Part shown: positions 43,565 to 51,905 of the stretch, in pieces
How positions within the stretch are numbered: position 1 is the first letter of the stretch
How the letters are laid out: each line of letters starts with the position of its first letter
Virus record (IMG/VR): IMGVR_UViG_3300023174_000068
Coordinates: 62,001-126,000 of that record
Source: a virus
Length of the DNA: 64,000 nucleotides
Direction: 5' to 3' (one strand)
The notes under the pieces: model-generated
The model's database searches: none
What the model was told of the DNA's origin: nothing
The model's input: the letters and a program-made list of their open reading frames with translations, nothing else
Program-made: the position numbers and the translations under genes

Positions 43565-44341
43565 ATGTCCCAAAAAAATATAAATTTCAAATTTAAGTCT
43601 GATAAAGTTTCGGAATTTATCCAGAAAATTGATGAACTTTCTAAGATTGAAGATACCATCAAAATAAAAATCGACTCCGAAAATATACTGATGTATTCTA
43701 TTTTGGGAGGTAATGTAATGTTAGCATTTAAAAATTTTTTACTCAAAACAGGCGACTATTTTGATTTTGAGGATTTTGATTTTACTATAGATTTTATCTT
43801 AGCCAGTTCTAAAAAATTTGTCAAAAATTTGAGTTTTCTAAATACTTCTCACACAGTACTTTGGGATTTTAATTATAAAAAATCAACCGAAAACGACGAT
43901 ATTGTCTGGGTTAGGTCGGTTCAAGTAAGTGGTGGAAAACTTAAAGTAAAGTGGTTAGGTGGAGAACATTATGAATTAAGAGATATAAACAAAGATTCTC
44001 TTAAAAATAACTTAAATATCAAAAATAAAAAGTGGTCTTTCTCCATTAAAAAAGAAGACTTTTTAGACGTAAAAAAACTATCTAACATAAATTCAGAAAG
44101 AATCGTAAATATAACAATTGAATCTGGGAAAGTCATACTTTCTGAAAAATCAGCATGGGAACTTGAAGTTCAATCTATTGACAGTTCGATTTCATCTAAT
44201 TTAATGCTAAATAAAAAGTTTCTATCGTGTATCGATGAGAACAAAGATGTTGAATTTAATATTTTTGAAAACTTCATGTTAATTCAAGATGAAAACTCAA
44301 ATCTAATGCTGTCGTTTGAGCAAAGTTTTGACGACGACTGA
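43565..44341 (+). CDS. Sliding clamp (gp45-like)
   Basis: This 258-residue beta/alpha protein has DNA-clamp style internal repetition: two halves, each with a helix followed by strands (FIQKIDELSKIEDTIKIKID in the first; SIKKEDFLDVKKLSNI and VNITIESGKVILSEK in the second). It ends ENFMLIQDENSNLMLSFEQS, comparable to the last strands of gp45. The immediate neighbours are DNA polymerase fragments, and the clamp loader is at 7256-8227. T4 gp45 has 228 residues. Assigned on pattern plus context. Confidence 0.7.
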   Translation: MSQKNINFKFKSDKVSEFIQKIDELSKIEDTIKIKIDSENILMYSILGGNVMLAFKNFLLKTGDYFDFEDFDFTIDFILASSKKFVKNLSFLNTSHTVLWDFNYKKSTENDDIVWVRSVQVSGGKLKVKWLGGEHYELRDINKDSLKNNLNIKNKKWSFSIKKEDFLDVKKLSNINSERIVNITIESGKVILSEKSAWELEVQSIDSSISSNLMLNKKFLSCIDENKDVEFNIFENFMLIQDENSNLMLSFEQSFDDD

Positions 44342-44385
44342 CGCCTGATTTTAAAACAATACCTCTAAATTTTAATATCACAGAT

Positions 44386-44493
44386 ATGACAAAAGGAGAA
44401 AAAATTCAAAAAATTGAGTCATTAAAAAAACAAGCAAGCGAGTTGAAGAAAGAAGTAGACTACTACAACGCTCTTCAGCTCGCTCTGTTTTGA
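44386..44493 (+). CDS. DNA polymerase fragment ending just before motif B
   Basis: This 35-codon ORF (MTKGEKIQKIESLKKQ...YYNALQLAL-F) is B-family polymerase sequence from the finger helices. The polymerase-like frame actually extends upstream to about 44338 (TPDFKTIPLNFNITD), overlapping the clamp stop without any start codon. The ORF ends in TTT TGA at 44488-44493, directly before a hairpin. The next codons of the polymerase (K-L-V-L-N-G-S-Y-G) resume at 44531. It is either a remnant or the take-off side of a bypass. The exonuclease domain and motif A are not in the window. Confidence 0.6.
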   Translation: MTKGEKIQKIESLKKQASELKKEVDYYNALQLALF

Positions 44494-44519
44494 CCCCCTC
44501 TTAATTATTTGAGAGGGGG
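44494..44519 (+). other. Strong hairpin inside the polymerase coding region
   Basis: CCCCCTCT pairs with AGAGGGGG. The stem extends by T-G, A-T and A-T to 11 bp around a 4-nt loop. It starts directly after the TGA that ends the upstream polymerase fragment. No T-run follows, so it is a poor intrinsic terminator. It looks more like a translational bypass or processing structure. Confidence 0.75.
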
Positions 44520-44530
44520 TAGACACGCTA

Positions 44531-45139
44531 AAATTAGTATTAAACGGTTCGTATGGGGCATTTGCTACATCCTACTTTATACTCTATAATAACCACGTAG
44601 CAGGAACCATTACAGCCCAAGGTAGAGATTTAACCAGAACAATGGATAAAGTTAATGAAGAGTTTTGGTATAATCAGTGGCATAAAGACATCGAACTACA
44701 TCAACAAATATCAATTAAAGACGTAACTCAAATTTCAAAAGATGAATCTGTGAGTATCTACGCTGATACTGATAGTTGCCATAAAGATTCTTTAATAAGA
44801 ACGGATAGTGGTAATTTCACAATAGAGAATTGGTATAATAGAAATATAAAAAACGGGTCTGGTGGTGAAACTTCCAAAGGACATGAATCTGTTTTAACTG
44901 ATGATAAAATTTTAAATTTTTCAGAAAATGAAAATCTATATTACGCATCTGTTAAAAGAATTATAAGACACAAGGTATCTAAAGATAAATGGAAATTGAA
45001 AACAAAATCAGGAAAGGAAATCATTGTGACTAATGATCACTCAATGATAGTTTTTAGAAATGGTAAAAAAATAGAAGTAAAACCATCTGAAATAATTGAA
45101 AGTGACAAAATACTAGTTTTGAAAACTAATATATACTGA
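44531..45139 (+). CDS. DNA polymerase (gp43-like), motif B to motif C, fused to a split-intein N-half
   Basis: From 44531 the frame reads KLVLNGSYGAFAT (motif B) and runs to SIYADTDS (motif C with catalytic aspartates). An intein begins at C (codon 44777-44779): CHKDSLIRTDSGNFTIENWY, then block B KEIIVTNDHSMIVF, ending LVLKTNIY at the stop. The N-half is 120 residues. The first ATG is at 44642, which would leave out motif B. The frame is open from 44513 without a start codon, so expression of the complete piece requires readthrough from the upstream fragment. Residues KWKLKTKSGK precede block B, as in canonical split inteins. Confidence 0.82.
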   Translation, partial: KLVLNGSYGAFATSYFILYNNHVAGTITAQGRDLTRTMDKVNEEFWYNQWHKDIELHQQISIKDVTQISKDESVSIYADTDSCHKDSLIRTDSGNFTIENWYNRNIKNGSGGETSKGHESVLTDDKILNFSENENLYYASVKRIIRHKVSKDKWKLKTKSGKEIIVTNDHSMIVFRNGKKIEVKPSEIIESDKILVLKTNIY

Positions 45140-45157
45140 TAAAAGTATCTGTATAAG

Positions 45158-46258
45158 ATGGAACTAAATAAAGAGTTTATTGAGTGGTTTAATAAAAATA
45201 AAACAAAAGATGAGTATAGAAAAATAATACTTAAATACTTTAAAGAATCTCTATATTGTAGAATATGTGAAGATGTAATTTACTATTACGATTCTTCTTT
45301 TATTTTTGGTAAAAATGGTTTGAAATTAAAGGGTAAGTCATTTGAGACATCTAAAGGTATAGATAAAGTATATTACTTGTCAATTTGTGAGGATTGTTTA
45401 TCTAAAAAATATCCAGAATATCAAGATAAAAATAAATCTAGAGTATTTAATCAGATGAATTATTTAACTGAATATGCCTTTGATATAGATCATGAAATTG
45501 CTGTAAAATGGGTGAAAGAAAAATATGCAATCACCGAGACCAATTTAATAAAAAAATGGGGAGAAGAATCAGGGAAGGAAAGATGGAAAAATTATCTCCA
45601 AAAACAGTCTTTTTCTAATACATTTGAGTATAAAAAAGAAAAGTATGGATGGGATGAAGAAAAATTCAAAGAGTATAATAAGTCAAGATCTGTAACATTA
45701 GAAAATCTTATAAATAGACATGGTGAGGATATTGGACTAAATATTTGGAAAAGATATTGCGACAAACAAAAGTATTCGACATCTGTGGAATACTTTATTG
45801 GAAAGTATGGAACATCAAAAGGAATAGAAATATATGAGAATTTCTGTAAAAAAAGATTACATGGCGCTGGGTATTCTATTGTATCAAAAGAATTATTTGA
45901 TTGTGTTTTGAATAGAATTCCAAACTTTAAAGCATATTATGCTGATAACGAGTGGTATTATTACGATAAAGAAAATAAGAAATATTACTTGATAGATTTC
46001 TACATAAAGGAATTAAATGTGGGTATTGAATTTCAAGGTGATATTTGGCATGCTAATCCTAAAAAATATAAACCAAATGATAAACCATATCCTTTCCAGA
46101 AGGACTTAATGGCTAAAGAAATATGGGAAAAGGATAGAATCAAGAATGATTTTTTAAAAACTAAATTGAATAAATTGATTATAATTTGGGAATCCGATCT
46201 TTATAAGGAAGGAATAGAACAAACAGTTAATAAAATAATTAAAGAAATTAATGAATAA
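45158..46258 (+). CDS. EDxHD (VSR-like) homing endonuclease of the fractured polymerase gene
   Basis: The C-terminal catalytic part has YLIDFYIKELNVGIEFQGDIWHANP, i.e. D, E, D and W-H in the arrangement of the EDxHD/very-short-patch-repair family (type I-Bth0305I). It ends with IIIWESDLYKEG. The N-terminal part has a CxxC pair (CRICEDV, SICEDCL) and two or three repeats around LIKKWGEESGKERWKNY / LINRHGEDIGLNIWKRY / FIGKYGTSKGIEIYENF, typical DNA-recognition repeats. It starts 18 nt after the N-intein stop and overlaps the C-intein start by 8 nt (ATGAATAA). This is exactly the known layout of fractured genes. Confidence 0.88.
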   Translation: MELNKEFIEWFNKNKTKDEYRKIILKYFKESLYCRICEDVIYYYDSSFIFGKNGLKLKGKSFETSKGIDKVYYLSICEDCLSKKYPEYQDKNKSRVFNQMNYLTEYAFDIDHEIAVKWVKEKYAITETNLIKKWGEESGKERWKNYLQKQSFSNTFEYKKEKYGWDEEKFKEYNKSRSVTLENLINRHGEDIGLNIWKRYCDKQKYSTSVEYFIGKYGTSKGIEIYENFCKKRLHGAGYSIVSKELFDCVLNRIPNFKAYYADNEWYYYDKENKKYYLIDFYIKELNVGIEFQGDIWHANPKKYKPNDKPYPFQKDLMAKEIWEKDRIKNDFLKTKLNKLIIIWESDLYKEGIEQTVNKIIKEINE

Positions 46259-47480
46259 GTTAGAATATTTTTTAGATGATATAGAATCATGTGAATTGGT
46301 AGGGGAATTTAATGATGAATATGTTTATGATGTTGAGATTGATGATGATACACACACATTTATAGCAAATGATATATTGGTTCATAATTCTCTTTTTGTT
46401 TCTTTTAAACCCGCAGTTGACCACTGTGAGTGGAAAAATCTTATTTTTAATAATCACTACTTAAACTCAGTAAAAGAAAGGTTTATTATATTGACCAAAG
46501 ACCAAAATTTGAAATGTCAAAATACAAACTGCATTGGAATTGCAAATGACATACACACTCTTAAAAATTTATTATCAAATGATTATGAATTACTACTATT
46601 TGATGGTAGCTTTGTAAAAGACAGAGGTCTTAATAGCTTAAAAGATGATGGAGCATTTACTTCTGAAATAAAATGGAATTGGTCAACTGAACAGGACTTA
46701 ATTCACGGTATTGACCATTTTAGATTTGGCCAATACTTCAAAGATTGCTTAGAAGCCTACGCCAATTCATTTGGAGTTGAAAATAAAGAAGATTTTGAAC
46801 TAGAAAGAATATCGGAATCTATTATAAATATCGCAAAAAAGAAGTATATCTGCCATATTATCTTTGAAGATGGAATTTCTTTTGAAAGACTATCTTACCT
46901 CTATCCAAAAGGCGTCGAATTGGTAAGGTCATCAACTCCGGCTTTTGCTCGAGAAAAAATTGTAGGAATTGTCAAATATCTGTTTGAGCATCCAGACACC
47001 TTTAATATCAAAGACTTACTGAAACTAGTAAAGTCTCTTAGAAAAGAATTCGAATTAGCAGACATCGATGACATAGCGATGCAGTCGTCCTGCTCTAATT
47101 ACGAATTCAAAGTCTTACAAGATAAATCCCTCCCCTTACAATTTGTTTCCGGAGCGCACTTTGCTGTAAAATCGGCCGCTCACTACAACTATCTCCTAAA
47201 TAAAAATAAAGACTGGCAGCAAAAATACGAGTTTATTAAATCAGGAACAAAGATTAAATATTATGTTTGTAGAGACAAATCTATTACCGATATGTTTGCT
47301 TACATTAGGGGTTCTTTTCCAATAGAGTTTGCACCAGAGATAGACTATGACACGCAGTTCGAAAAGTCAATTCTCTCGCCAATAAATTCTATTATTGAGC
47401 CACTTGGTATGCCTGAAATCACAAAGAGGCTATCTGTAGTTATGGACATATTTTCAGGATTTGGCAAGACTGGTTTTTAG
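46251..47480 (+). CDS. Split-intein C-half fused to DNA polymerase C-terminus (gp43-like)
   Basis: Residues 1-46 are a canonical C-intein: YVYDVEIDDDTHTFIANDILVHN with block F (D-D-x-H-x-F) and terminal His-Asn. Ser47 is the +1 nucleophile. The extein resumes SLFVSFKPAV, the strand after the YADTDS motif, so trans-splicing rebuilds motif C. The palm/thumb follows (KKKYICHIIFED, then YPKGVELVRSSTPAF, the KG-x-E-x-x-R-S motif). The end VVMDIFSGFGKTGF resembles the clamp-binding tail of T4 gp43. Translation is coupled to the endonuclease by the ATGAATAA overlap. Confidence 0.88.
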   Translation: MNKLEYFLDDIESCELVGEFNDEYVYDVEIDDDTHTFIANDILVHNSLFVSFKPAVDHCEWKNLIFNNHYLNSVKERFIILTKDQNLKCQNTNCIGIANDIHTLKNLLSNDYELLLFDGSFVKDRGLNSLKDDGAFTSEIKWNWSTEQDLIHGIDHFRFGQYFKDCLEAYANSFGVENKEDFELERISESIINIAKKKYICHIIFEDGISFERLSYLYPKGVELVRSSTPAFAREKIVGIVKYLFEHPDTFNIKDLLKLVKSLRKEFELADIDDIAMQSSCSNYEFKVLQDKSLPLQFVSGAHFAVKSAAHYNYLLNKNKDWQQKYEFIKSGTKIKYYVCRDKSITDMFAYIRGSFPIEFAPEIDYDTQFEKSILSPINSIIEPLGMPEITKRLSVVMDIFSGFGKTGF

Positions 47481-48175
47481 AACTTACCATACCAAATTAA
47501 TCCCTCTTTAGGAATTGAATAATATGCATCTGACATAAATTTATTAGTTGAATCGAAAATATAACACTCTAAATCATTTACTACAATCAAATATTGAGCG
47601 TCAAAATCAGTGACGTGTCCTTTGATGTAGACAAAAAATCTACTCCTACCTTCGTTGATTTTTTTGAGTGTTTTAACTTGAGCGGACTTTCTTACACCAT
47701 CTACTTCAAAGAAAAAATCACAACCTTCAATATCATCTATCTCAGATGGCGGAGTTACTTCTATTTGTTGTCCTTTTGTTAAAAAATATTTTTCTATACA
47801 CTCTATAGCTTTCTCTTCTCTATAGCTACCAAGTTTAGAGGAATTTTCTATAATTGTTATTATTTCTCCAAAATATTTACCATCTGGATGAAACAGGTCA
47901 TTTGTATTTGATTTTATCCAGTTGATAAGTTCTCCAACTGATTTAGCACCTGATGTTTTTTTTACAAAATTGATAACATATCTGTTGTTTTTTGTTTTTC
48001 TAAGTAGACTAGCAGAAATTGTGATACCAAATTTAGTTATAGAATCAACTTTTAGATATCCCCATACTCTTCTACAAGCTAGAAGTATCTCATATCCCAC
48101 CACATCTTTATCTTTTTCTGAAAGTATAAAATATGAACTTTCAAAAAATTTTTGCCAACTGATTATTTTTATCAT
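47477..48175 (-). CDS. PD-(D/E)XK nuclease-like protein, putatively packaged
   Basis: Residues about 150-170 contain IEGCDFFFEVDGVRKSAQVK, the D...E-x(n)-Q-x-K core of restriction-endonuclease-like folds, followed by FFVYIKGHV and YLIVVNDLECYIF strands. The N-terminus MIKIISWQKFFESSYF fits the capsid-targeting-like pattern. If packaged, a nuclease could be delivered into the host at infection. Convergent with the polymerase C-part (4-nt overlap). Confidence 0.6.
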   Translation of the reverse strand: MIKIISWQKFFESSYFILSEKDKDVVGYEILLACRRVWGYLKVDSITKFGITISASLLRKTKNNRYVINFVKKTSGAKSVGELINWIKSNTNDLFHPDGKYFGEIITIIENSSKLGSYREEKAIECIEKYFLTKGQQIEVTPPSEIDDIEGCDFFFEVDGVRKSAQVKTLKKINEGRSRFFVYIKGHVTDFDAQYLIVVNDLECYIFDSTNKFMSDAYYSIPKEGLIWYGKF

Positions 48176-48208
48176 ATCTGGTATATATTAAAATCGGATA
48201 TATAAAAA

Positions 48209-48454
48209 ATGAAAAGTGATCCGCTTTACGATTTATATCTTTCCTACTTAGAGAATGAAAAAAATTTAGGAAAAATTAATCAAGGAAAATTCAGTTTATT
48301 TAAGATTTCTGGCGATAGATTTCAGAAATTTAAACTTCGATACGAATTAGATGACTTCTTTCAAGATAAAGTCAAAGAGTCACATAAGTCCGAGCTAAGA
48401 GACCAAAAAATTGATAAAGTGATAAGTGAATCTAATAGAGGTGATAAAATGTGA
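48209..48454 (+). CDS. Unknown small protein, 81 residues
   Basis: Charged and helical (DPLYDLYLSYLENEKNLGKI). Preceded by two promoter-like AT elements, TATATATT and GATATATAAAAA, and overlapping the next ORF by 29 nt in another frame. Not recognised. Confidence 0.45.
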   Translation: MKSDPLYDLYLSYLENEKNLGKINQGKFSLFKISGDRFQKFKLRYELDDFFQDKVKESHKSELRDQKIDKVISESNRGDKM

Positions 48455-48752
48455 CGACTCAGTCTACAAGTTTTTTGAAGGATGTGATATAGGTCAGCTG
48501 ATGAAACACGCAAGAGACGGAAGTGAAGGACACTTGATTTGTTTTTGTGAAAATCTGAAGTTAGAGATAAAAAAATGGAACAGACAATCAAAATTAGCGT
48601 CTATTTTAGACAACGACAAGTTTAAAAAATTTTCTTTCAATCAAATAGAAAACAACTATGTCAGAATTTACCAAAACTGTGGACTATCAACTCAAAAACT
48701 CCTTGAAATTGTTAAGGGTAAAATAGTCGAAGAACACACCACAAAAAACTAA
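48426..48752 (+). CDS. Unknown protein, about 100 residues
   Basis: The start is either GTG 48426 or GTG 48441 (VIKCDDSVYKFFEGCD); no ATG is near. It contains GHLICFCENLKLEIKKWN and YVRIYQNCGLSTQKLLEIV. The overlap with the preceding gene suggests coupling. No family is recognised. Confidence 0.45.
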   Translation: MNLIEVIKCDDSVYKFFEGCDIGQLMKHARDGSEGHLICFCENLKLEIKKWNRQSKLASILDNDKFKKFSFNQIENNYVRIYQNCGLSTQKLLEIVKGKIVEEHTTKN

Positions 48753-48805
48753 TTAGTACAATTGATTTTGTAGTTTAATATATACCTTAAATGACAAAAT
48801 AGTTA

Positions 48806-49300
48806 ATGAGATATCTAATGAAGTGGGATGGTTACAGTTCTAAGCAAAGAGTAGACGATATTTTAGATAAAATTTCAAAATATGGCATGGACTCTTTAAC
48901 TCCGTTAGAGAGGGAATTTTTAGACTCGTATAAATCTGGTACAGAAGAAGAAGTGCATGACAAAATTTTAAGAACTGAAACTGGAACAATCTTTGAAGAC
49001 GACAGGGGCTATTTCAAATTTGAATTTGATAGCTGCGAAGATTATGGAGATGAAGTCCATTACTTAGGCACACTTTATGTTCCTGATTTAGAGTTTGAAG
49101 ACGGTTCAATAATTGAAGGTAGACTTGACGGCAGAATTGTGGTTTATAGTCAGGGCCAAATTTCACCTGATTTCTACTCCATTCAAAAGGACCCAAAAAG
49201 TGGTGATAATTATGACGTTTTTGAATTCTGCAATGGTCTTGAATACGAATTAGATTCTTTTTTAGATTATGTAATATCAGAAATAGAAAAAAAAGACTAA
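48806..49300 (+). CDS. Protein with DUF6576-like N-terminal motif
   Basis: Residues 15-45 (VDDILDKISKYGMDSLTPLER) match the DUF6576 motif (V-D-x-I-L-D-K-I-S-x-x-G-x-x-S-L-T-x-x-E) found at the ends of bacterial rhomboid proteases and other Bacteroidetes proteins. The rest is acidic and beta-rich (YGDEVHYLGTLYVPDLEFE). This motif is a Bacteroidetes trait and supports the host inference. TTAATATATACC lies upstream. Confidence 0.55.
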   Translation: MRYLMKWDGYSSKQRVDDILDKISKYGMDSLTPLEREFLDSYKSGTEEEVHDKILRTETGTIFEDDRGYFKFEFDSCEDYGDEVHYLGTLYVPDLEFEDGSIIEGRLDGRIVVYSQGQISPDFYSIQKDPKSGDNYDVFEFCNGLEYELDSFLDYVISEIEKKD

Positions 49301-49308
49301 ATGTAATT

Positions 49309-49320
49309 TTAATATATAAA
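49309..49320 (+). promoter_or_regulatory. TTAATATATAAA promoter-like element
   Basis: A consensus copy 18 nt upstream of the start at 49339, in an A-rich leader. Confidence 0.5.
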
Positions 49321-49338
49321 AAAAATAAAATAATAAAA

Positions 49339-49803
49339 ATGATTAAAAGATATAATCAATTTGTTTCAGGCGTTAAAACTAACGAAGAGTTCATAATGCC
49401 AAATAAAAATGATAATTACTCGGATGACATGAAATCAGAAATGGAACCGGAAATGAATCAGATGCCAAAAATGGAGGAAGAGGAAGTAGCAGTCGATAAA
49501 TATACTTTAGCTCTTCAAGAACTTTCGGATTTAGCAAATGAAATGGGTCTAATTGTAGAATATTCACCTGAAAACAAGTTTTTAACTATTGAAGGAAAAC
49601 AAGTAATTTTCCCAACCGAAACAGAAAGATATCATATTGACGGTGTTAAAAAATCATTTAAAACTTCACAGGAAGTAGTTGACTATTTTACAAAAGAGAT
49701 CAAAGCTCAGGAACAGTCTCAAGATTTACCTGAAATGACAAATCAACCAGTTCAAATGGAGTTTGAATCTAAGAGTTATAAATCAAAGAGATACAAAAGA
49801 TAA
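49339..49803 (+). CDS. Putative internal head protein, Met/Glu rich
   Basis: Begins MIKRYNQFVSGVKTNEEF (capsid-targeting-like). An acidic Met-rich spacer (KSEMEPEMNQMPKMEEEE) is followed by a folded part with LSDLANEMGLIVEYSPENK. It ends FESKSYKSKRYKR, again the E-S-plus-basic/aromatic C-terminus seen in other members. No enzymatic motif. Confidence 0.58.
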   Translation: MIKRYNQFVSGVKTNEEFIMPNKNDNYSDDMKSEMEPEMNQMPKMEEEEVAVDKYTLALQELSDLANEMGLIVEYSPENKFLTIEGKQVIFPTETERYHIDGVKKSFKTSQEVVDYFTKEIKAQEQSQDLPEMTNQPVQMEFESKSYKSKRYKR

Positions 49804-49811
49804 ATAAAACC

Positions 49812-50144
49812 CTATTTATCTTTTTCTTCTTCACCAGCTGTTGTTAAGGTGCTATCTAACTTTTTACTCTGTTCTATTTTGTGAATTAAGTATCCGGAAA
49901 CTGCAAATTCAACACTTGCCCACAGTAGAAAGTCTGTCATGCTAAGCGTTTGATATTTCTTAATCAAAAAGAATATCATACCCCATTGCGCAATTATAAA
50001 AGCTGCTCCTGACTCGACTCTCTTTTTTGAGAAAAAAGATCTACCAGAAGAGTAGATAAGAGCTACTTCTTTGATAAACCATTTAAAATTATTCCAGATA
50101 GACATCATTCTATTTGATACACCAGATGTAGTTTGATTTTTCAT
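49812..50144 (-). CDS. Small two-helix membrane protein (holin candidate)
   Basis: This 110-residue protein has two hydrophobic segments (SGAAFIIAQWGMIFFLI and FLLWASVEFAVSGYLI), preceded by a basic amphipathic stretch (YSSGRSFFSKKRVES) and followed by a charged tail. The size and topology fit a class II holin or a conserved T4-like phage membrane protein. No lysis cassette lies next to it, so the holin role is tentative. Confidence 0.5.
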   Translation of the reverse strand: MKNQTTSGVSNRMMSIWNNFKWFIKEVALIYSSGRSFFSKKRVESGAAFIIAQWGMIFFLIKKYQTLSMTDFLLWASVEFAVSGYLIHKIEQSKKLDSTLTTAGEEEKDK

Positions 50145-50204
50145 AGTAGTGGTTATTTCTTTTATATATTATTTTAGAGAACTAACTTTTAGATATATAA
50201 CTTA

Positions 50205-50678
50205 ATGAAAACTATTAAAGTTTTTAAGTTTCTATTAAATAGCACCGATTCTCATTTTATTTCAGTGGATAGAAGGTTTTATCGTAGATGGAAATATGTA
50301 GTAAAATTAATAGTACTGCTAAACAAAAACTATAAATCGGTAGAAATTTTTAGACAAAAATTTAAAAATATAGAAGACTTTGTTGTAGTTGGGCTCAAAT
50401 GGGGCGGAAAAAATGTTAGAAGGAGAACATCAGGTTTTGCTAAAGAGTTTGTAGATCAAAATAAGGACTCAAATTGTATCTATTGTGGAAAAACACTAAG
50501 CCCAAATAATGCAACGGCTGATCACATTATACCCATCTCAAAAGGCGGAAATAATTCACAAATAAATCTTGTGGTTTGTTGCTCAGATTGTAATAACGAA
50601 AGGGGAAATATTGACTTTAGTAGTTTTTTGAAAATCAAAAATCCAAAATTCAAGAATATTAAAAATCCAATAATTTAA
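50205..50678 (+). CDS. HNH endonuclease
   Basis: The zinc/HNH core NCIYCGKTL, then TADHIIPISKGGNNSQINLV and CCSDCNNERG, is complete (two CxxC knuckles, D-H, N, and final N). The N-terminal 80 residues are basic and helical. Such free-standing HNH enzymes are mobile in T4-like phages. This one lies against the 3' end of the primase gene. Whether it is a homing or packaging-type HNH cannot be told. Confidence 0.85.
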   Translation: MKTIKVFKFLLNSTDSHFISVDRRFYRRWKYVVKLIVLLNKNYKSVEIFRQKFKNIEDFVVVGLKWGGKNVRRRTSGFAKEFVDQNKDSNCIYCGKTLSPNNATADHIIPISKGGNNSQINLVVCCSDCNNERGNIDFSSFLKIKNPKFKNIKNPII

Positions 50679-51871
50679 TACCTATCAAAATCGTCAAATT
50701 TTTTGTTATAATCTACTTCTTTAACAACTTTTTTCTTTTTTGAAAATTTAGGTATCCATTTAATATCAAAACTATCTTTACTAAAAAAATCACTTAATTT
50801 TAGAGTAGCATGTGGATTTTCAACTAAAGTAGCCAGTTTATTAATATCCTTAACTTTTGATATTCTATGTAGCAACGAATAAGGGTCTGGTGAATTTTTT
50901 TTATCGACAATACTTTCAAAGAGTTTATTCCATAAAAAAACAGGATATCCAGACTTTAATTTTTCATCTGATTTTTTATGTCCAGCTTCGTCATTATCAA
51001 AAAAATAACGTATATCTAAATCACCGTTTTCTAAAAACCTTGAGTCGGTATTAACACCGACTAAACCAATTGAATTTGGAAAAAATAGCGAATCTATATA
51101 ACCCTCAAAAATAGTAAGTGTGTTTGAAAAATCGCAATTTAAGATATTGAAGTAATACGATAACTTATTATACACAACCATTTGATTAATATCGATTTCT
51201 TTAGGTTCTTCTTTTCCAATTGAAGTCCATTCCAGTAGGTTTTCAAAATTAAAAATTTTAAACATTCTCCTTTTTCCCTCCTTTAGATTTCTTACCTGTA
51301 AACCTAACACTTTTTGGTCTCTTCTATTTAACATCACAATAATCCACTCAGATTGATCGTCTGTTTTCCACCATTTTGCTTGATAGATATTTTTGTGTAA
51401 GTGTGGCGCAATACCACGTCCTATGAGGTATTTATAGACCCCTCCGTTGACTTGAATAGGTTTAAAATCAGAAATAGGAGTTAAATTCTGATTGAAAACT
51501 CTTTCTAATTCTGTCAGATCTATAAGGTCTTCAAATTTAGCGTCAACAAAATCACCTTCATAATCTGAATAAGTCATAACACTGTTTAAGTGTTCTATCA
51601 TTTCCAGTTTCTTATCAGGGTCTATCTGTTCGTTAAAGTCTTTACAGACTCTACCAAAAGTGGTTTTTTTATCACAGTTAAAACAACAAAAAACCAAAGA
51701 ATTGAAATATAAATTACCCCTTTTAGCATGTTTATTTTTAGTTGAATCACCACAATAAAAACAAGCCATGTTTACCCTGTCGGAGTAGGCTACCATTTTC
51801 CTTTTGATGGGCTCAGAAAATTCTTTATTTACAATATTTTGTAAAATTTCTTGTATGTATAACTTGTCCAT
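50675..51871 (-). CDS. DNA primase (gp61/DnaG-like)
   Basis: An N-terminal zinc-binding part with MACFYCGDSTKNKHAKRG and FCCFNCDKK (two CxxC) is followed by a TOPRIM-like domain. TLTIFEGYIDSLFFPNSIGL carries the catalytic Glu and YFFDNDEAGHKKSD the D-x-D-E motif. This is the order of bacterial/phage DnaG-type primases. The 398 residues include a basic C-terminal tail (KFSKKKKVVKEV). It synthesises RNA primers at the fork with the phage helicase, which is not in the window. Confidence 0.87.
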   Translation of the reverse strand: MDKLYIQEILQNIVNKEFSEPIKRKMVAYSDRVNMACFYCGDSTKNKHAKRGNLYFNSLVFCCFNCDKKTTFGRVCKDFNEQIDPDKKLEMIEHLNSVMTYSDYEGDFVDAKFEDLIDLTELERVFNQNLTPISDFKPIQVNGGVYKYLIGRGIAPHLHKNIYQAKWWKTDDQSEWIIVMLNRRDQKVLGLQVRNLKEGKRRMFKIFNFENLLEWTSIGKEEPKEIDINQMVVYNKLSYYFNILNCDFSNTLTIFEGYIDSLFFPNSIGLVGVNTDSRFLENGDLDIRYFFDNDEAGHKKSDEKLKSGYPVFLWNKLFESIVDKKNSPDPYSLLHRISKVKDINKLATLVENPHATLKLSDFFSKDSFDIKWIPKFSKKKKVVKEVDYNKKFDDFDRY

Positions 51872-51905
51872 TTTGAGAGTAACAAATATTTAATATATAT
51901 TTTAT

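Noticed and set aside
44494-44519. Polymerase hairpin as an ordinary Rho-independent terminator
   Set aside because: The stem is strong but is followed by AGACACGC, not a T-run, and coding sequence resumes 11 nt later.
50205-50678. HNH protein start (MKTIKVFKFLLNS) as a member of the capsid-targeting-like set
   Set aside because: It resembles the pattern only loosely, lacks the acidic cleavage residue, and a mobile endonuclease is an unlikely cargo.
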